NCBI RefSeq assembly: GCF_003477705.1
Contig: NZ_QUDV01000011.1
Span: 1-43,100, forward strand
Direction: 5' to 3'
DNA length: 43,100 nt
From: Dorea sp. AF36-15AT
GTDB lineage: Bacteria; Bacillota; Clostridia; Lachnospirales; Lachnospiraceae
Shown here: one piece after another, positions 1-8,136 of the stretch
Position numbering within the stretch: the stretch's first letter is position 1
How the letters are laid out: each line of letters begins with the position of its first letter
Program-made: the position numbers and the translations under genes
The notes under the pieces: generated by a model
Databases searched by the model: none
Told to the model about the DNA's origin: nothing
Seen by the model: only the letters and a program-made list of their open reading frames with translations

Positions 1-57
1 CAGAACTCAAGGCTGCTTTTTCGTTTACACCAACTCCGATTGTTTCCTTAACAGTTT
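1..57. repeat. 57-bp terminal inverted repeat, left copy
   Basis: These 57 bases are the exact reverse complement of 43042-43098; identity stops abruptly at base 58. On the minus strand the repeat continues an open frame that begins at an ATG near base 78 and runs off the window edge (it reads ...KETIGVGVNEKAALSS). That frame has no ribosome site, so I do not call a gene. It could be the end of a duplicated mobile element, a recombination site, or the point where an assembler stopped in a repeat. Confidence 0.9.
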
Positions 58-77
58 GTAAGGATAATATTACCATT

Positions 78-110
78 AAAAAGACCGCTTGCATTTCGGT
101 GTAGGCGGTC
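78..110 (-). terminator. Rho-independent terminator
   Basis: On the minus strand a GACCGCC/GCGGTC stem (83-88 with 105-110) is followed by TTTTT (78-82). It lies just downstream of the frameshifted small gene ending at 136 and would end that mobile-element transcript. Confidence 0.7.
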
Positions 111-135
111 CTCTTATATTCTGAACGATATGTAA

Positions 136-308
136 TTAGATGAAAAAATTATGCTTCTTCTTGGCTACCAATACCTTGCAGAGAACATCATCCACTGCGT
201 CAGTATATCTGCCTTGTTCGAGAAGCTCATTTTCAGCCGGATAAGTGACTGAATAACTCTGCTCTGTTCTTCGGCTGTTAAGTAAATATGATATTTCTTT
301 TCTCTCAT
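136..308 (-). pseudogene. Small ICE-type conserved protein, frameshifted
   Basis: Starting at the ATG at 308, the minus strand reads MREKKYHIYLTAEEQSRVIQ followed by SLIRLK. The frame then has to shift by one base to continue NELLEQGRYTDAVDDVLCKV and on to a stop at 136. The break falls in an AAAA run (230-233); one extra A would restore a 57-residue protein. The composite resembles a small protein that I recall accompanying conjugative elements of gut Clostridia; its function is not known to me. The ATG overlaps the stop of the upstream gene (ATGA, 305-308), so the two were translationally coupled. A homopolymer sequencing error is the alternative to real decay. Confidence 0.6.
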
Positions 309-1035
309 TGGCTGTTCCTCCAGTTCTCATATACGTTTCTGATTGTCCCGACATCTTCTTCCGTATCGGAAGCAATAAATATATGTACACTTTGAAAGGC
401 AGCTTTGATACGTTGAGTATAAGCACTTTCTGTTTCATTAGATTTCATAGGTAACTTGATCCGTTTAATTCCTCTCTGCTGACAGAGATGTTCTTTTAAG
501 ATTTCCATATCTTCTGAGCCGATGTTCACTTCAATCGCCACCTGTTCAGATGGGATATAAGTATCAAGCGGTATCCCTAAAACTCTGTCTGAGCCGAGTT
601 CGATTTTCAATCCTTTCATATGTGAATAATAACTGAGGGCAAAAGCCGGAAACACTGATAAATACTCCTGCTCTTAACCGATGCTGTCCATTCATGCCCC
701 AGTCGGCACTTCCAGATGACTTTCTTATGAGAACCTACGGTTACCTCTGTCGGTTTGATTTCATTCTTCTTGGACCACTCAGAAGCCAATCCCGGCTTCA
801 ATGTACTTAGATCGTTAATTCCTGCGACTGCTCTCGCCCCGGAGCAGATCGGGCATTTTTCTCCATTAGAACGAGCCTTAACGCTTGTCTGCCATTCGTG
901 ACCGCAAGCACCTCTCCACCATACTTTTTTATTTGAACCGAAAGTAATGTCATCAGGTGTAAGCGGTAAGTTCTTCTCCGACCACTCCGAAACAAGCTCC
1001 GGGTGTACTTCTGCTAAACTGTTGTTCATAGCCAA
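305..1035 (-). pseudogene. Zinc-ribbon repeat protein with endonuclease-like C-terminus, internally deleted
   Basis: The N-terminal part (from a TTG at 1035, GGAGG 7 bases upstream) has one treble-clef zinc-ribbon repeat with CGHEW...CPIC and a second that keeps CRLGHEW but lacks its CPxC pair. This is the DUF4379 'probable zinc-ribbon' pattern. Near 660 that frame runs into non-homologous residues and stops at about 616. A second frame resumes with VFPAFALSYYSHMKGLKIEL and IPSEQVAIEV, the pattern of the Vsr-like nuclease domain that commonly follows these ribbons. A small out-of-frame deletion has therefore removed the second CPxC and the linker. These proteins travel with integrative elements. 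As it stands the full protein cannot be made. Confidence 0.7.
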
Positions 1036-1110
1036 ACCGGGGCCTCCTTGTGCTTAGAGTATATGAAGTTTTGGCTTTATCTTGTAGTTTGCGAATATCC
1101 GTATAAATAG

Positions 1111-1152
1111 AAAAAACCCTTTGAGAAAAGGATTTCTCCTCTCTCAAAGGGT
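1111..1152 (-). terminator. Terminator after the merR-type gene
   Basis: Minus strand: ACCCTTTGAGA pairs with TCTCAAAGGGT (1142-1152 with 1116-1126), an 11-bp perfect stem, followed by TTTTTT (1111-1116). It lies 11 bases after the stop of the MerR-family gene. Confidence 0.9.
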
Positions 1153-1162
1153 AGTTTAATTT

Positions 1163-2047
1163 TTACTTAGAATTATCTTTTTTAATAACTAAGTTATAAT
1201 TGCTATCATAATACAGTCCAAGTTCTCTACACATTCTATCGTTCACATTATCTAACGCTTTCTTATATTCTGCATACGTTGGAGACAGAACCATTAAATT
1301 AGGAATGAATATATCGTTATATCCTTTATTTTGTAACTCTTTCTGCATTTTTCTCTGTGCAATAAATGCTGGATGGTATTTCATTATACCGTTTTTCATT
1401 TTAGCACCTTTCCATACTTTTTCTTTTAGTCTTTCATATTCACTTTCACTCATATCACGATAATAGGCTATCATTTCATCTGCGGTTCTGGTTTCTTGTG
1501 CAATCCCACCTATCATCTTCGCACCTATTCCCATAATAAAAGGAACTTTCAATGTCGTTTCATCGCAATATTCTAATATATTCTGTAGTGCCTGCTTCTG
1601 TTCCAGAGTCTTCAACCTTACATTAAGAAATGGTTTGAAATGACTTTTAAAATAATCTCCCCATTCTTTTCCCGGTAGCAAAGACTCAATTGTATTTTCA
1701 ACGGTTTGATAATCAAGTGCCTCATTTGCTTTGTCTGCGTCACCATCATCTATAAATTGCTTCAAAGCTTCAAGTTCTGAGTCTTTTAAAACTTTTTCCT
1801 GCACTTTTTCTTGATAAATACGAAGAAGAATACTTTTGTCGCCAGTTTCCAAAAGGCTCTGTATGTCTTTAATACTAATACCGAGTTTTCTATATACTGA
1901 AATCTTTTTTAAAGTTTCAACATCTTGTGCAGTATAGTTACGATAACCATTGTTATCTTTATCCACTGACAGCAATCCTTTTTCTTCATAATACTTAACT
2001 GCACGCTTTGTCATTCCAACCTCATTTATAATTTCATTTAATAACAT
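1163..2047 (-). CDS. MerR-family transcriptional regulator (TipA/BltR type)
   Basis: A 294-residue regulator. Residues 1-70 are a MerR winged helix (NEIINEVGMTKRAVKYYEEK, then GYRNYTAQDVETL and KLGISIKDIQSLL), followed by a dimerisation coiled coil and a ~190-residue C-terminal region of the kind that senses small molecules. I see no cysteine metal site, so a drug- or stress-type ligand is more likely than a metal. The ATG at 2047 is preferred over the upstream GTG at 2056 because AAGGAGG sits 8 bases before it. The promoter has a 19-bp spacer with a central palindrome, so the protein very probably controls itself. No efflux pump or other target gene is beside it; its neighbours are mobile-element remnants, which suggests it came with the element. 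Confidence 0.88.
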   Translation of the reverse strand: MLLNEIINEVGMTKRAVKYYEEKGLLSVDKDNNGYRNYTAQDVETLKKISVYRKLGISIKDIQSLLETGDKSILLRIYQEKVQEKVLKDSELEALKQFIDDGDADKANEALDYQTVENTIESLLPGKEWGDYFKSHFKPFLNVRLKTLEQKQALQNILEYCDETTLKVPFIMGIGAKMIGGIAQETRTADEMIAYYRDMSESEYERLKEKVWKGAKMKNGIMKYHPAFIAQRKMQKELQNKGYNDIFIPNLMVLSPTYAEYKKALDNVNDRMCRELGLYYDSNYNLVIKKDNSK

Positions 2048-2077
2048 CAGATGCACCTCCTTATGATTTATGTTGAT

Positions 2078-2108
2078 AGTATAAGCGTATACGCTGCGTG
2101 CAGGTCAA
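2078..2108 (-). promoter_or_regulatory. MerR-type promoter with 19-bp spacer and operator palindrome
   Basis: Minus strand: -35 TTGACC (2103-2108), a spacer of exactly 19 bp, -10 TATACT (2078-2083). The spacer contains the perfect 12-bp palindrome AGCGTATACGCT. A 19-20 bp spacer carrying a dyad is the hallmark of promoters that MerR proteins untwist. It drives the merR-type gene itself. Confidence 0.88.
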
Positions 2109-2128
2109 GAGTTTTTCGTCTTTCTTCT

Positions 2129-2163
2129 AAAAATGGGCAATCCCGATTTCAGGACTGCCCATT
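2129..2163 (-). terminator. Terminator downstream of lysS
   Basis: Minus strand: AATGGGCA pairs with TGCCCATT (2156-2163 with 2132-2139), with an inner TCC/GGA pairing, followed by TTTTT (2129-2133). It separates the greA-lysS transcript from the MerR promoter that starts at 2108. Confidence 0.75.
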
Positions 2164-2390
2164 CATTCTGCTAATTATGCGATTTTTTCTTGCTTGCACC
2201 GATTTCTGCATCAATTGATGTAAGTTTGATGTAAATCGCTGTTTTTTTAGTTTTTTATCAAATGAAGTACGTCCCGTCTATTTGGTAAAACGGTACATCG
2301 TTACATCACGTCGACTACCGTCTCCGTGTGTTTTTCGCCTTATGTCGGTGTTCGCAAGCGCACACCGCCGCAAGGCTCAGTTTTCTCATC
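2164..2390. other. Non-coding stretch after lysS, with a GC-rich two-tier hairpin
   Basis: I see no gene in these 227 bases. Just behind the lysS stop, 2337-2376 folds as an outer GCCTT/AAGGC pair enclosing a CGGTGT/ACACCG stem (2346-2351 with 2362-2367), much richer in GC than its surroundings and without a T-run. The remainder is A/T-rich on the minus strand and contains only short broken frames. It may be the junction between ancestral chromosome and acquired DNA. Confidence 0.5.
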
Positions 2391-4451
2391 TTAATAGAGC
2401 TTTGCACCTGCTGGAATGTGGTTATCAACCATGATCAGATGCAGTTCTTCATCCTCTGAGTCTTTCAGATTATTTACTGCTGATAACAACATACCACAAG
2501 ACTCAATTCCCATCATCTTTCTCGGTGGAAGATTTGTGATAGCGATAAGAGTCTTTCCAACCAGTTCCTCCGGCTCATAAAAGCTATGAATACCGCTTAA
2601 AATGGTTCTGTCTGTGCCTGTTCCGTCATCAAGAGTAAACTGTAACAGTTTCTTTGACTTCGGTACTGCAACACACTCTTTCACCTTTACTGCACGGAAG
2701 TCTGACTTGCTGAATGTATCAAAATCTACCTCTTCCTCAAACAAAGGCTCAATCTTTACATTTGAAAAATCAATCTTCTCTTCTTTAGTCGCAATCTGGT
2801 CGCATTTTTCTGCTTCGTTACTCTTAGATGCCTTATTTTCCTGCTTATCTGCGCCGATAGACTTCATTGTCGGGAAGAGCAGTACGTCACGGATTGCCTC
2901 TGCCCCTGTCAGCAGCATGCAGAGACGGTCGATTCCGTATCCGATACCACCTGTCGGTGCCATACCGATCTCAAGTGCGTTTAGGAAGTCTTCATCCGTA
3001 TGCTGCGCTTCCTCATCACCAGCTTCTGCATTAGCATCCTGCTGTGCAAAACGCTCTGCCTGATCGATTGGATCATTCAGCTCTGAGTATGCGTTACACA
3101 TTTCCCATCCGTTCATAAACATCTCGAAACGCTCTACGTATTCCGGATTACCAGGAATCTTCTTGGTAAGCGGTGAGATTTCGATTGGATGATCCATTAC
3201 AAATGTAGGCTGAAGCAAATGTTCTTCTGCATATTCTTCAAAGAACAGAGAAAGGATATCACCCTTCTTATGTCTGTCTTCGTATTCGATGTGGTGCTCA
3301 TCTGCCAGTTTCTTGGCATCCTCAGTTGTCTCCACATCGTTCCAGTCAATACCGGCGTATTTCTTAACAGCATCGACCATAGTAATTCTCTCAAATGGCT
3401 TACCAAGATCCATTTCAATGCCTTTGTAGACGATCTTAGTAGTTCCGAGAACTTCCTGTGCCACATAGCGGTACATATTCTCTGTCAGATCCATCATTCC
3501 ATTGTAATCTGTGTATGCCTGATAGAGCTCCATCAGCGTGAACTCTGGATTATGTCTTGTATCAAGACCTTCATTACGGAATACACGACCAATCTCGTAT
3601 ACCTTTTCCATACCGCCTACGATAAGTCTCTTCAGATAAAGCTCCAGAGAAATACGAAGCTTCAGGTCTTCGTTCAGTGCATTAAAGTGTGTTTCAAACG
3701 GTCTTGCAGATGCTCCGCCGGCATTACTTGTCAGGATTGGAGTCTCTACCTCCAGGAATCCCTGATCACCAAGGAATCTTCTGATTGCGCTGATGATCTT
3801 AGAACGTTTGATAAATACATCCTTTGATTCCGGATTCATAATAAGGTCAACATATCTCTGACGGTATCTCAGGTCTGTGTTGGTCATGCCATGGAACTTC
3901 TCCGGAAGGATCTGAAGACTCTTAGAGAGCAGTGTCATCTCTTCAGCATGGATAGAAACCTCACCTGTCTTTGTACGGAAGGCATAACCTTTCACACCAT
4001 AAATATCACCGATGTCAGACTTCTTAAAATCTGCATATGCATCTGTACCGATCACATCTCTTGCAACATATACCTGAATGCTTCCATCCAGATCCTGAAT
4101 ATTGCAGAATGAAGCTTTACCCATCACACGCTTAAACATCATACGTCCCGCGATGCTTACGTGAATCGGACTTGCATCCATGATCTCTCTGCGCTCATTG
4201 TAATCGTCATTGACTGCCTGCTTTGCTTCCTGCTCATCCATACCCTCTGTATTCACAGCAGCTCTTCCTGCAAGAAGCTCTGCTTCGTGAGCATTGTACA
4301 GCTCTTTTACTTCCAGAGAGTGGTGTGTCTGATCATATTTTGTAATCTGAAATGGGTCCTTGCCCGCTTCCTGAAGGTTAGCCAGCTTCTCACGGCGAAC
4401 CTTTCTTAACTGATTAATATCCTGTTCCTGTCCATTCTTCTGTCCAGCCAC
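2391..4451 (-). CDS. lysS: Lysyl-tRNA synthetase, class II, with C-terminal tRNA-binding domain
   Basis: Charges tRNA-Lys with lysine in the cytoplasm. At 686 residues it is about 180 longer than ordinary bacterial LysS. An OB-fold anticodon-binding domain (about 95-185) precedes the class II core: motif 1 around 232-252 (FLEVETPILTSNAGGASARP), motif 2 at 285-304 (YEIGRVFRNEGLDTRHNPEF) and motif 3 near 500 (GGIGYGIDRLCMLLTG). After a charged linker comes a second OB-fold from about 575 (FSKSDFRAVKVKECVAVP ... LPPRKMMGIESCGMLLSA), the Trbp111/EMAP-like module also found at the end of MetG. The start is GTG, with AAGGAG 8 bases upstream. It follows greA by 19 bases in one operon. Residues 40-95 are longer than in typical LysS. 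Confidence 0.97.
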   Translation of the reverse strand: MAGQKNGQEQDINQLRKVRREKLANLQEAGKDPFQITKYDQTHHSLEVKELYNAHEAELLAGRAAVNTEGMDEQEAKQAVNDDYNERREIMDASPIHVSIAGRMMFKRVMGKASFCNIQDLDGSIQVYVARDVIGTDAYADFKKSDIGDIYGVKGYAFRTKTGEVSIHAEEMTLLSKSLQILPEKFHGMTNTDLRYRQRYVDLIMNPESKDVFIKRSKIISAIRRFLGDQGFLEVETPILTSNAGGASARPFETHFNALNEDLKLRISLELYLKRLIVGGMEKVYEIGRVFRNEGLDTRHNPEFTLMELYQAYTDYNGMMDLTENMYRYVAQEVLGTTKIVYKGIEMDLGKPFERITMVDAVKKYAGIDWNDVETTEDAKKLADEHHIEYEDRHKKGDILSLFFEEYAEEHLLQPTFVMDHPIEISPLTKKIPGNPEYVERFEMFMNGWEMCNAYSELNDPIDQAERFAQQDANAEAGDEEAQHTDEDFLNALEIGMAPTGGIGYGIDRLCMLLTGAEAIRDVLLFPTMKSIGADKQENKASKSNEAEKCDQIATKEEKIDFSNVKIEPLFEEEVDFDTFSKSDFRAVKVKECVAVPKSKKLLQFTLDDGTGTDRTILSGIHSFYEPEELVGKTLIAITNLPPRKMMGIESCGMLLSAVNNLKDSEDEELHLIMVDNHIPAGAKLY

Positions 4452-4470
4452 TTTCCTTACTCCTTATCTC

Positions 4471-4953
4471 TTAAATAGATCTCTCAATCTTCAATACTTT
4501 ATAGGTAATATCTCCTGCCTGTGTCTCTACGACTACTTCATCGCCGACTTCACGTCCGAGAAGCGCCTTTCCAACCGGAGATTCGTTGGAAATCTTGCCC
4601 TGAAGGCTGTTAGCCTCTGTAGATCCTACGATTTTGAATTCAATCTCTTCATCAAACTCTTCATCATATACAGCTACTGTACATCCGATGTTAATCTTAT
4701 CAGAGTCTACTTCATCCTCTACTACAACTTCTGCATTCTTCAGAATCTGCTCCAGCTCATCGATTCTTGCCTCGATATCGCGCTGTTCATCTTTAGCAGC
4801 ATCGTACTCTGCATTCTCTGACAGATCGCCCTGTTCTCTTGCTTCTTTTATCTTTGCAGCAACTTCTTTACGCTTAACAACTTTCAGATTCTCAAGCTCA
4901 TCCTCCAGTGCTTTTAAACCTGCATACGTAAGAATTTTCTTCTTTTCTTCCAT
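4471..4953 (-). CDS. greA: Transcription elongation factor GreA
   Basis: GreA rescues backtracked RNA polymerase by stimulating transcript cleavage in the secondary channel. The 160-residue protein has the normal length. The N-terminal coiled coil (residues about 8-75) carries the tip motif [16 protein letters not shown], whose acidic residues bind the catalytic Mg2+, and the C-terminal FKBP-like domain has [17 protein letters not shown] use the ATG at 4953 (MEEKKK), with AAGGAG 11 bases upstream; the ATG at 4962 is only 2 bases from that site. First gene of a two-gene operon with lysS, driven by a consensus promoter at 4993-5021. Confidence 0.96.
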   Translation of the reverse strand: MEEKKKILTYAGLKALEDELENLKVVKRKEVAAKIKEAREQGDLSENAEYDAAKDEQRDIEARIDELEQILKNAEVVVEDEVDSDKINIGCTVAVYDEEFDEEIEFKIVGSTEANSLQGKISNESPVGKALLGREVGDEVVVETQAGDITYKVLKIERSI

Positions 4954-4992
4954 GTTTCTCATCGCTCCTTACTATACTTTCGCAATTTCATA

Positions 4993-5021
4993 ATTATACA
5001 TAATTGAATCATTTCTGTCAA
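4993..5021 (-). promoter_or_regulatory. Consensus sigma-A promoter of greA-lysS
   Basis: Minus strand: TTGACA (5016-5021), a 17-bp spacer, TATAAT (4993-4998), a perfect consensus. The TGA inside the -35 box (5018-5020) is also the stop codon of the upstream dusB gene, so the two operons abut with no spare DNA. Confidence 0.92.
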
Positions 5022-5983
5022 TTGTTTCCGGTTATCATTTTTGTCAAAAGTGCTTCTAATTCTTCATATGTCTCTACCTGATTCACCATGTCTCTGAGTC
5101 TGGCGGATCCGGTCATTCCTTTGGTATACCACGCTGTGTGCTTACGCATTTCCCGGATTCCCAGATACTCACCCTTGAACTCAATCTGCAGTCTCGCATG
5201 TCGAAGTATCGTATCACATATCTGCTGAATGTTTGGACGCTCTGGAATCTGTCCGGTCTCTTCATACACCAGCAGTTCATGAAAAATCCATGGATTCCCC
5301 TGCGCTCCTCTTCCGATCATCACTCCATCACAGCCCGTCTGCTTCCGCATATCTGCTGCAAGCCTCGCCGAAGTCACATCTCCATTACCGATAACCGGAA
5401 TCTTCACCGCCTCTTTCACCTGTCGGATAATCTCCCAGTCTGCCTTGCCGGAATAATACTGTTCTCTGGTTCTTCCGTGTACCGCAATTGCTGATGCCCC
5501 TGCCGCTTCTATGACCTTTGCAATCTCTACTGCATTTAGTGACTGTTCATCAAAGCCTTTACGTATCTTTACCGTCACAGGTTTTCGAATTGCTTTCACT
5601 GTTTCGGCTACAATATTATATACAAGCTTCGGGTTTTTCATGAGTGCTGATCCCTCACCATTTTTTACCACTTTCGGAACCGGACAGCCCATGTTAATAT
5701 CCAATATCTGAAACGGCAGATTTTCAATCTTCTTTGCCTGTTCCGATATAATCTTCGGATCTGAGCCAAAGAGCTGTAGTGATACCGGATATTCATCAGG
5801 ATGAATCGAAAGCAGTGCTTTTGTATTTTTATTCTTATACTGTAATGCCTTGGCACTGATCATTTCCATACACAACAGTCCCGCGCCCTGCTCTTTGCAT
5901 AGCAGACGAAATGGCAGGTCTGTTACACCTGCCATCGGCGCCAGAATGTATGGATGCTTGATTGTCACATTTCCTATCTGCAT
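5018..5983 (-). CDS. dusB: tRNA-dihydrouridine synthase (DusB family)
   Basis: FMN-dependent reduction of uridine to dihydrouridine in tRNA. The 321-residue TIM-barrel protein has the family start GNVTIKHPYILAPMAGVTD, the catalytic-cysteine motif DINMGCPVPKVVKNGEGSAL near residue 98, the phosphate/FMN segment AVHGRTREQYYSGKADW and GCDGVMIGRGAQGNPWIF, and a short C-terminal helical domain. The ATG at 5983 has AAGGAG 5 bases upstream; a GTG two codons earlier overlaps the ribosome site and is less likely. Last gene of the operon that begins at nfeD (10479), 34 bases after coaX. Its stop codon is part of the next promoter. Confidence 0.95.
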   Translation of the reverse strand: MQIGNVTIKHPYILAPMAGVTDLPFRLLCKEQGAGLLCMEMISAKALQYKNKNTKALLSIHPDEYPVSLQLFGSDPKIISEQAKKIENLPFQILDINMGCPVPKVVKNGEGSALMKNPKLVYNIVAETVKAIRKPVTVKIRKGFDEQSLNAVEIAKVIEAAGASAIAVHGRTREQYYSGKADWEIIRQVKEAVKIPVIGNGDVTSARLAADMRKQTGCDGVMIGRGAQGNPWIFHELLVYEETGQIPERPNIQQICDTILRHARLQIEFKGEYLGIREMRKHTAWYTKGMTGSARLRDMVNQVETYEELEALLTKMITGNN

Positions 5984-6017
5984 GTCCACTCCTTATACTC
6001 CGCGCAGACATTTCCGC

Positions 6018-6806
6018 CTACACGCTCTCTCTGGCTGTCTTTTTATTCTTCTCATAGATCAGTTCCAGACCCTTTAATGTCAGATTCTGATCATAATAAT
6101 CAATAGAGTCTGTCTCTTTATAAATGATATTGCCCAGTCCACCTGTCGCTACTACCTTCGCATCAGTAAACCCGGATTCTTCTTTCAACCGGCGAATCAG
6201 ATACTCTGTCTGACCAATATATCCATATACAAGCCCCGCCTGCATACTGGAAATAGTCTCTCTCGCAAGGATCGTATCCGGCTTGCGGATCTCAATCTCC
6301 GGAAGCATCGCTGCCCCACCCCAAAGTGCTCTTGCTGATGTCCGGATACCAGGTGCCGTTACACCTATACCAAAAGTACCATCCGGTTCTACCAGGTCAA
6401 AAGTTGTTGCTGTTCCAAAGTCTACTACAATAATCGGTCCACCATATAATTTATAGGCCGCAACCGCATCCACAATTCGATCCGGCCCCGTCTGTCTTGG
6501 ATTCTCTGTCGCTACTCGGATACCAGTCTTGATCCCGGCTGACACGATCACCGGCTTATGTCCAAAATATTTAATAATAGCACTACTGAATGAATGCATA
6601 ATATCCGGTACAACAGACGCAATGATAACTGCATCAATCTCATCCGGATTCATATTCTGATTCCTTAAAAGCTCTCTTAGCGTAATACCATATTCATCGG
6701 AAGTTCTTGACATCATTGTTGTCATACGGAACTTTCCCAAAAGCTCTCTGTCTTCGAATACTCCCAACGTAATATTCGTATTTCCTATATCTATTGCAAG
6801 TAACAT
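6018..6806 (-). CDS. coaX: Type III pantothenate kinase
   Basis: First step of coenzyme A synthesis: ATP-dependent phosphorylation of pantothenate, in the CoaX form found in many Clostridia. The 262-residue protein shows the ASKHA-fold motifs: [16 protein letters not shown] (phosphate 1) at 4-19, [15 protein letters not shown] near 125, and [23 protein letters not shown] at 6806 with AGGAGG 5 bases upstream. It follows a small gene of unknown function by 9 bases in the birA-coaX-dusB segment, which joins biotin, CoA and tRNA functions in one transcript. Confidence 0.96.
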   Translation of the reverse strand: MLLAIDIGNTNITLGVFEDRELLGKFRMTTMMSRTSDEYGITLRELLRNQNMNPDEIDAVIIASVVPDIMHSFSSAIIKYFGHKPVIVSAGIKTGIRVATENPRQTGPDRIVDAVAAYKLYGGPIIVVDFGTATTFDLVEPDGTFGIGVTAPGIRTSARALWGGAAMLPEIEIRKPDTILARETISSMQAGLVYGYIGQTEYLIRRLKEESGFTDAKVVATGGLGNIIYKETDSIDYYDQNLTLKGLELIYEKNKKTARESV

Positions 6807-6815
6807 AGCGTCCTC

Positions 6816-7169
6816 CTATTCCTTACCAGCCAGATCCATATCTTCATTCAAAAAAAATACACGAAAATACATCTGAAGTGCTTCCAGCAGATCCGATTTC
6901 TCTGTCTGCAGCTTCTTAATCAGCAAGCGACTGCCAATATCATCAAATGTCGGATCAAAATCTTCGGATGTAACCTCAAAGCACAGTTCGCCATTTTCTT
7001 CAAACACGAGTGTTAATACGCCTCCGACATCGTGCACATACAACACACACATAATCTTTAACTCTTCTTTTACATGATCCGGAAGTCCTTCAAAATCCGG
7101 ATTCAGATAATACTTCTCATTATAAGAGTTGGCTCCACAGAGCACAACTCTATCATCATACATACCCAT
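6816..7169 (-). CDS. Conserved hypothetical protein (DUF6145-like)
   Basis: A 117-residue acidic protein beginning MGMYDDRVVLCGANSYNEKY. From memory it matches a Lachnospiraceae family catalogued as DUF6145; no function is known. No membrane segment, signal or metal motif is visible. Its start overlaps the end of birA by 14 bases, with AGAGG 5 bases upstream, so it is translated in step with birA. The tight position between birA and coaX may mean a link to cofactor metabolism, but that is inference. Confidence 0.75.
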   Translation of the reverse strand: MGMYDDRVVLCGANSYNEKYYLNPDFEGLPDHVKEELKIMCVLYVHDVGGVLTLVFEENGELCFEVTSEDFDPTFDDIGSRLLIKKLQTEKSDLLEALQMYFRVFFLNEDMDLAGKE

Positions 7170-8136
7170 ATATTCCTCTTACCGATACCTCTCCGGCATA
7201 GATCGTCTCGACCTGCCCATTTTCCCGGCGCACCAAAAGCTCGCCATTTTTATCAATACCGATGGCATGTCCAGTATATTCATGCCCCGGCTCCAGAACA
7301 CGCACCTCCCGGTCTCTGTTGACAAGCATTTCGTTATACCGCTCCCAGATCACCGACAGATCCCCTTCTTTTTCAAATTGCTCATAATATATCTCAAAAC
7401 GCTTCATCACTTCTGCCACAAGTTCAGCCCGCTTTACAGACTGTGCACCAGCCAGATCCAGCGATGAGGCCTTATCTTTCAATTCCTCAGGAAATGTCTG
7501 CTGATGCACATTAATACCCACACCAATCACCACATAGTGGATCCATGTCATTTCCGTACTCATCTCAGTCAGGATTCCACAGATCTTCCTGCCATCCATT
7601 ACAATGTCATTCGGCCACTTGATTCCCGGCGTAATTCCGGTCACCGTCTGTATGGCATCTGCCACGCTCTGCGCCATCAATACCGTAAGCATCGGCGCCT
7701 GTTCCGGCTTAATACCCGGTCTCAGAATTAACGTCATATAAATCCCGGTACCTTCCGGCGACTCCCAGACCCTGCCGCGTCTTCCTTTCCCGGCAGATTG
7801 ATGACCTGCTACTACCAGAGTACCGTGAGATACTCCCTCTTCAGCAAGTCGCTTTGCCTTCACATTAGTAGAATCTATGACTGGACAATAAAAAACGCTG
7901 CATCCGGCCCATTTCGTCTGCAGACGACTCTCAATCTCTGCCTGCGATATCACATCCGGAACACTGACCAGATGATAGCCTTTGCCATGCACCGCTTCTA
8001 TATCATACCCTTCCGCTTTCAACTGTTCTATTACTTTCCAGACAGCAGTTCTGGAAACCTTTAACTGGTTACAGAGCTGCTGTCCTGATACATATCCCTC
8101 CGCACTGCGGAGCATGGATAATATTTCTTTTTTCAT
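7156..8136 (-). CDS. birA: Biotin-protein ligase / biotin repressor
   Basis: Attaches biotin to carboxylase carrier proteins and represses biotin genes through its DNA-binding domain. The 326-residue protein has an N-terminal winged helix (residues 1-60, GQQLCNQLKVSRTAVWKVIE), the catalytic domain with the biotinyl-AMP loop SAGKGRRGRVWESPEGTGIY near residue 115, KWPNDIVMDGRKICGILTEM near 175, and a small SH3-like C-terminal domain. The first Gly-Arg of the usual GRGRRGR loop is GK here. Its ATG directly follows the argF stop codon (TAAATG), so expression depends on argF translation. Confidence 0.95.
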   Translation of the reverse strand: MKKEILSMLRSAEGYVSGQQLCNQLKVSRTAVWKVIEQLKAEGYDIEAVHGKGYHLVSVPDVISQAEIESRLQTKWAGCSVFYCPVIDSTNVKAKRLAEEGVSHGTLVVAGHQSAGKGRRGRVWESPEGTGIYMTLILRPGIKPEQAPMLTVLMAQSVADAIQTVTGITPGIKWPNDIVMDGRKICGILTEMSTEMTWIHYVVIGVGINVHQQTFPEELKDKASSLDLAGAQSVKRAELVAEVMKRFEIYYEQFEKEGDLSVIWERYNEMLVNRDREVRVLEPGHEYTGHAIGIDKNGELLVRRENGQVETIYAGEVSVRGIYGYV

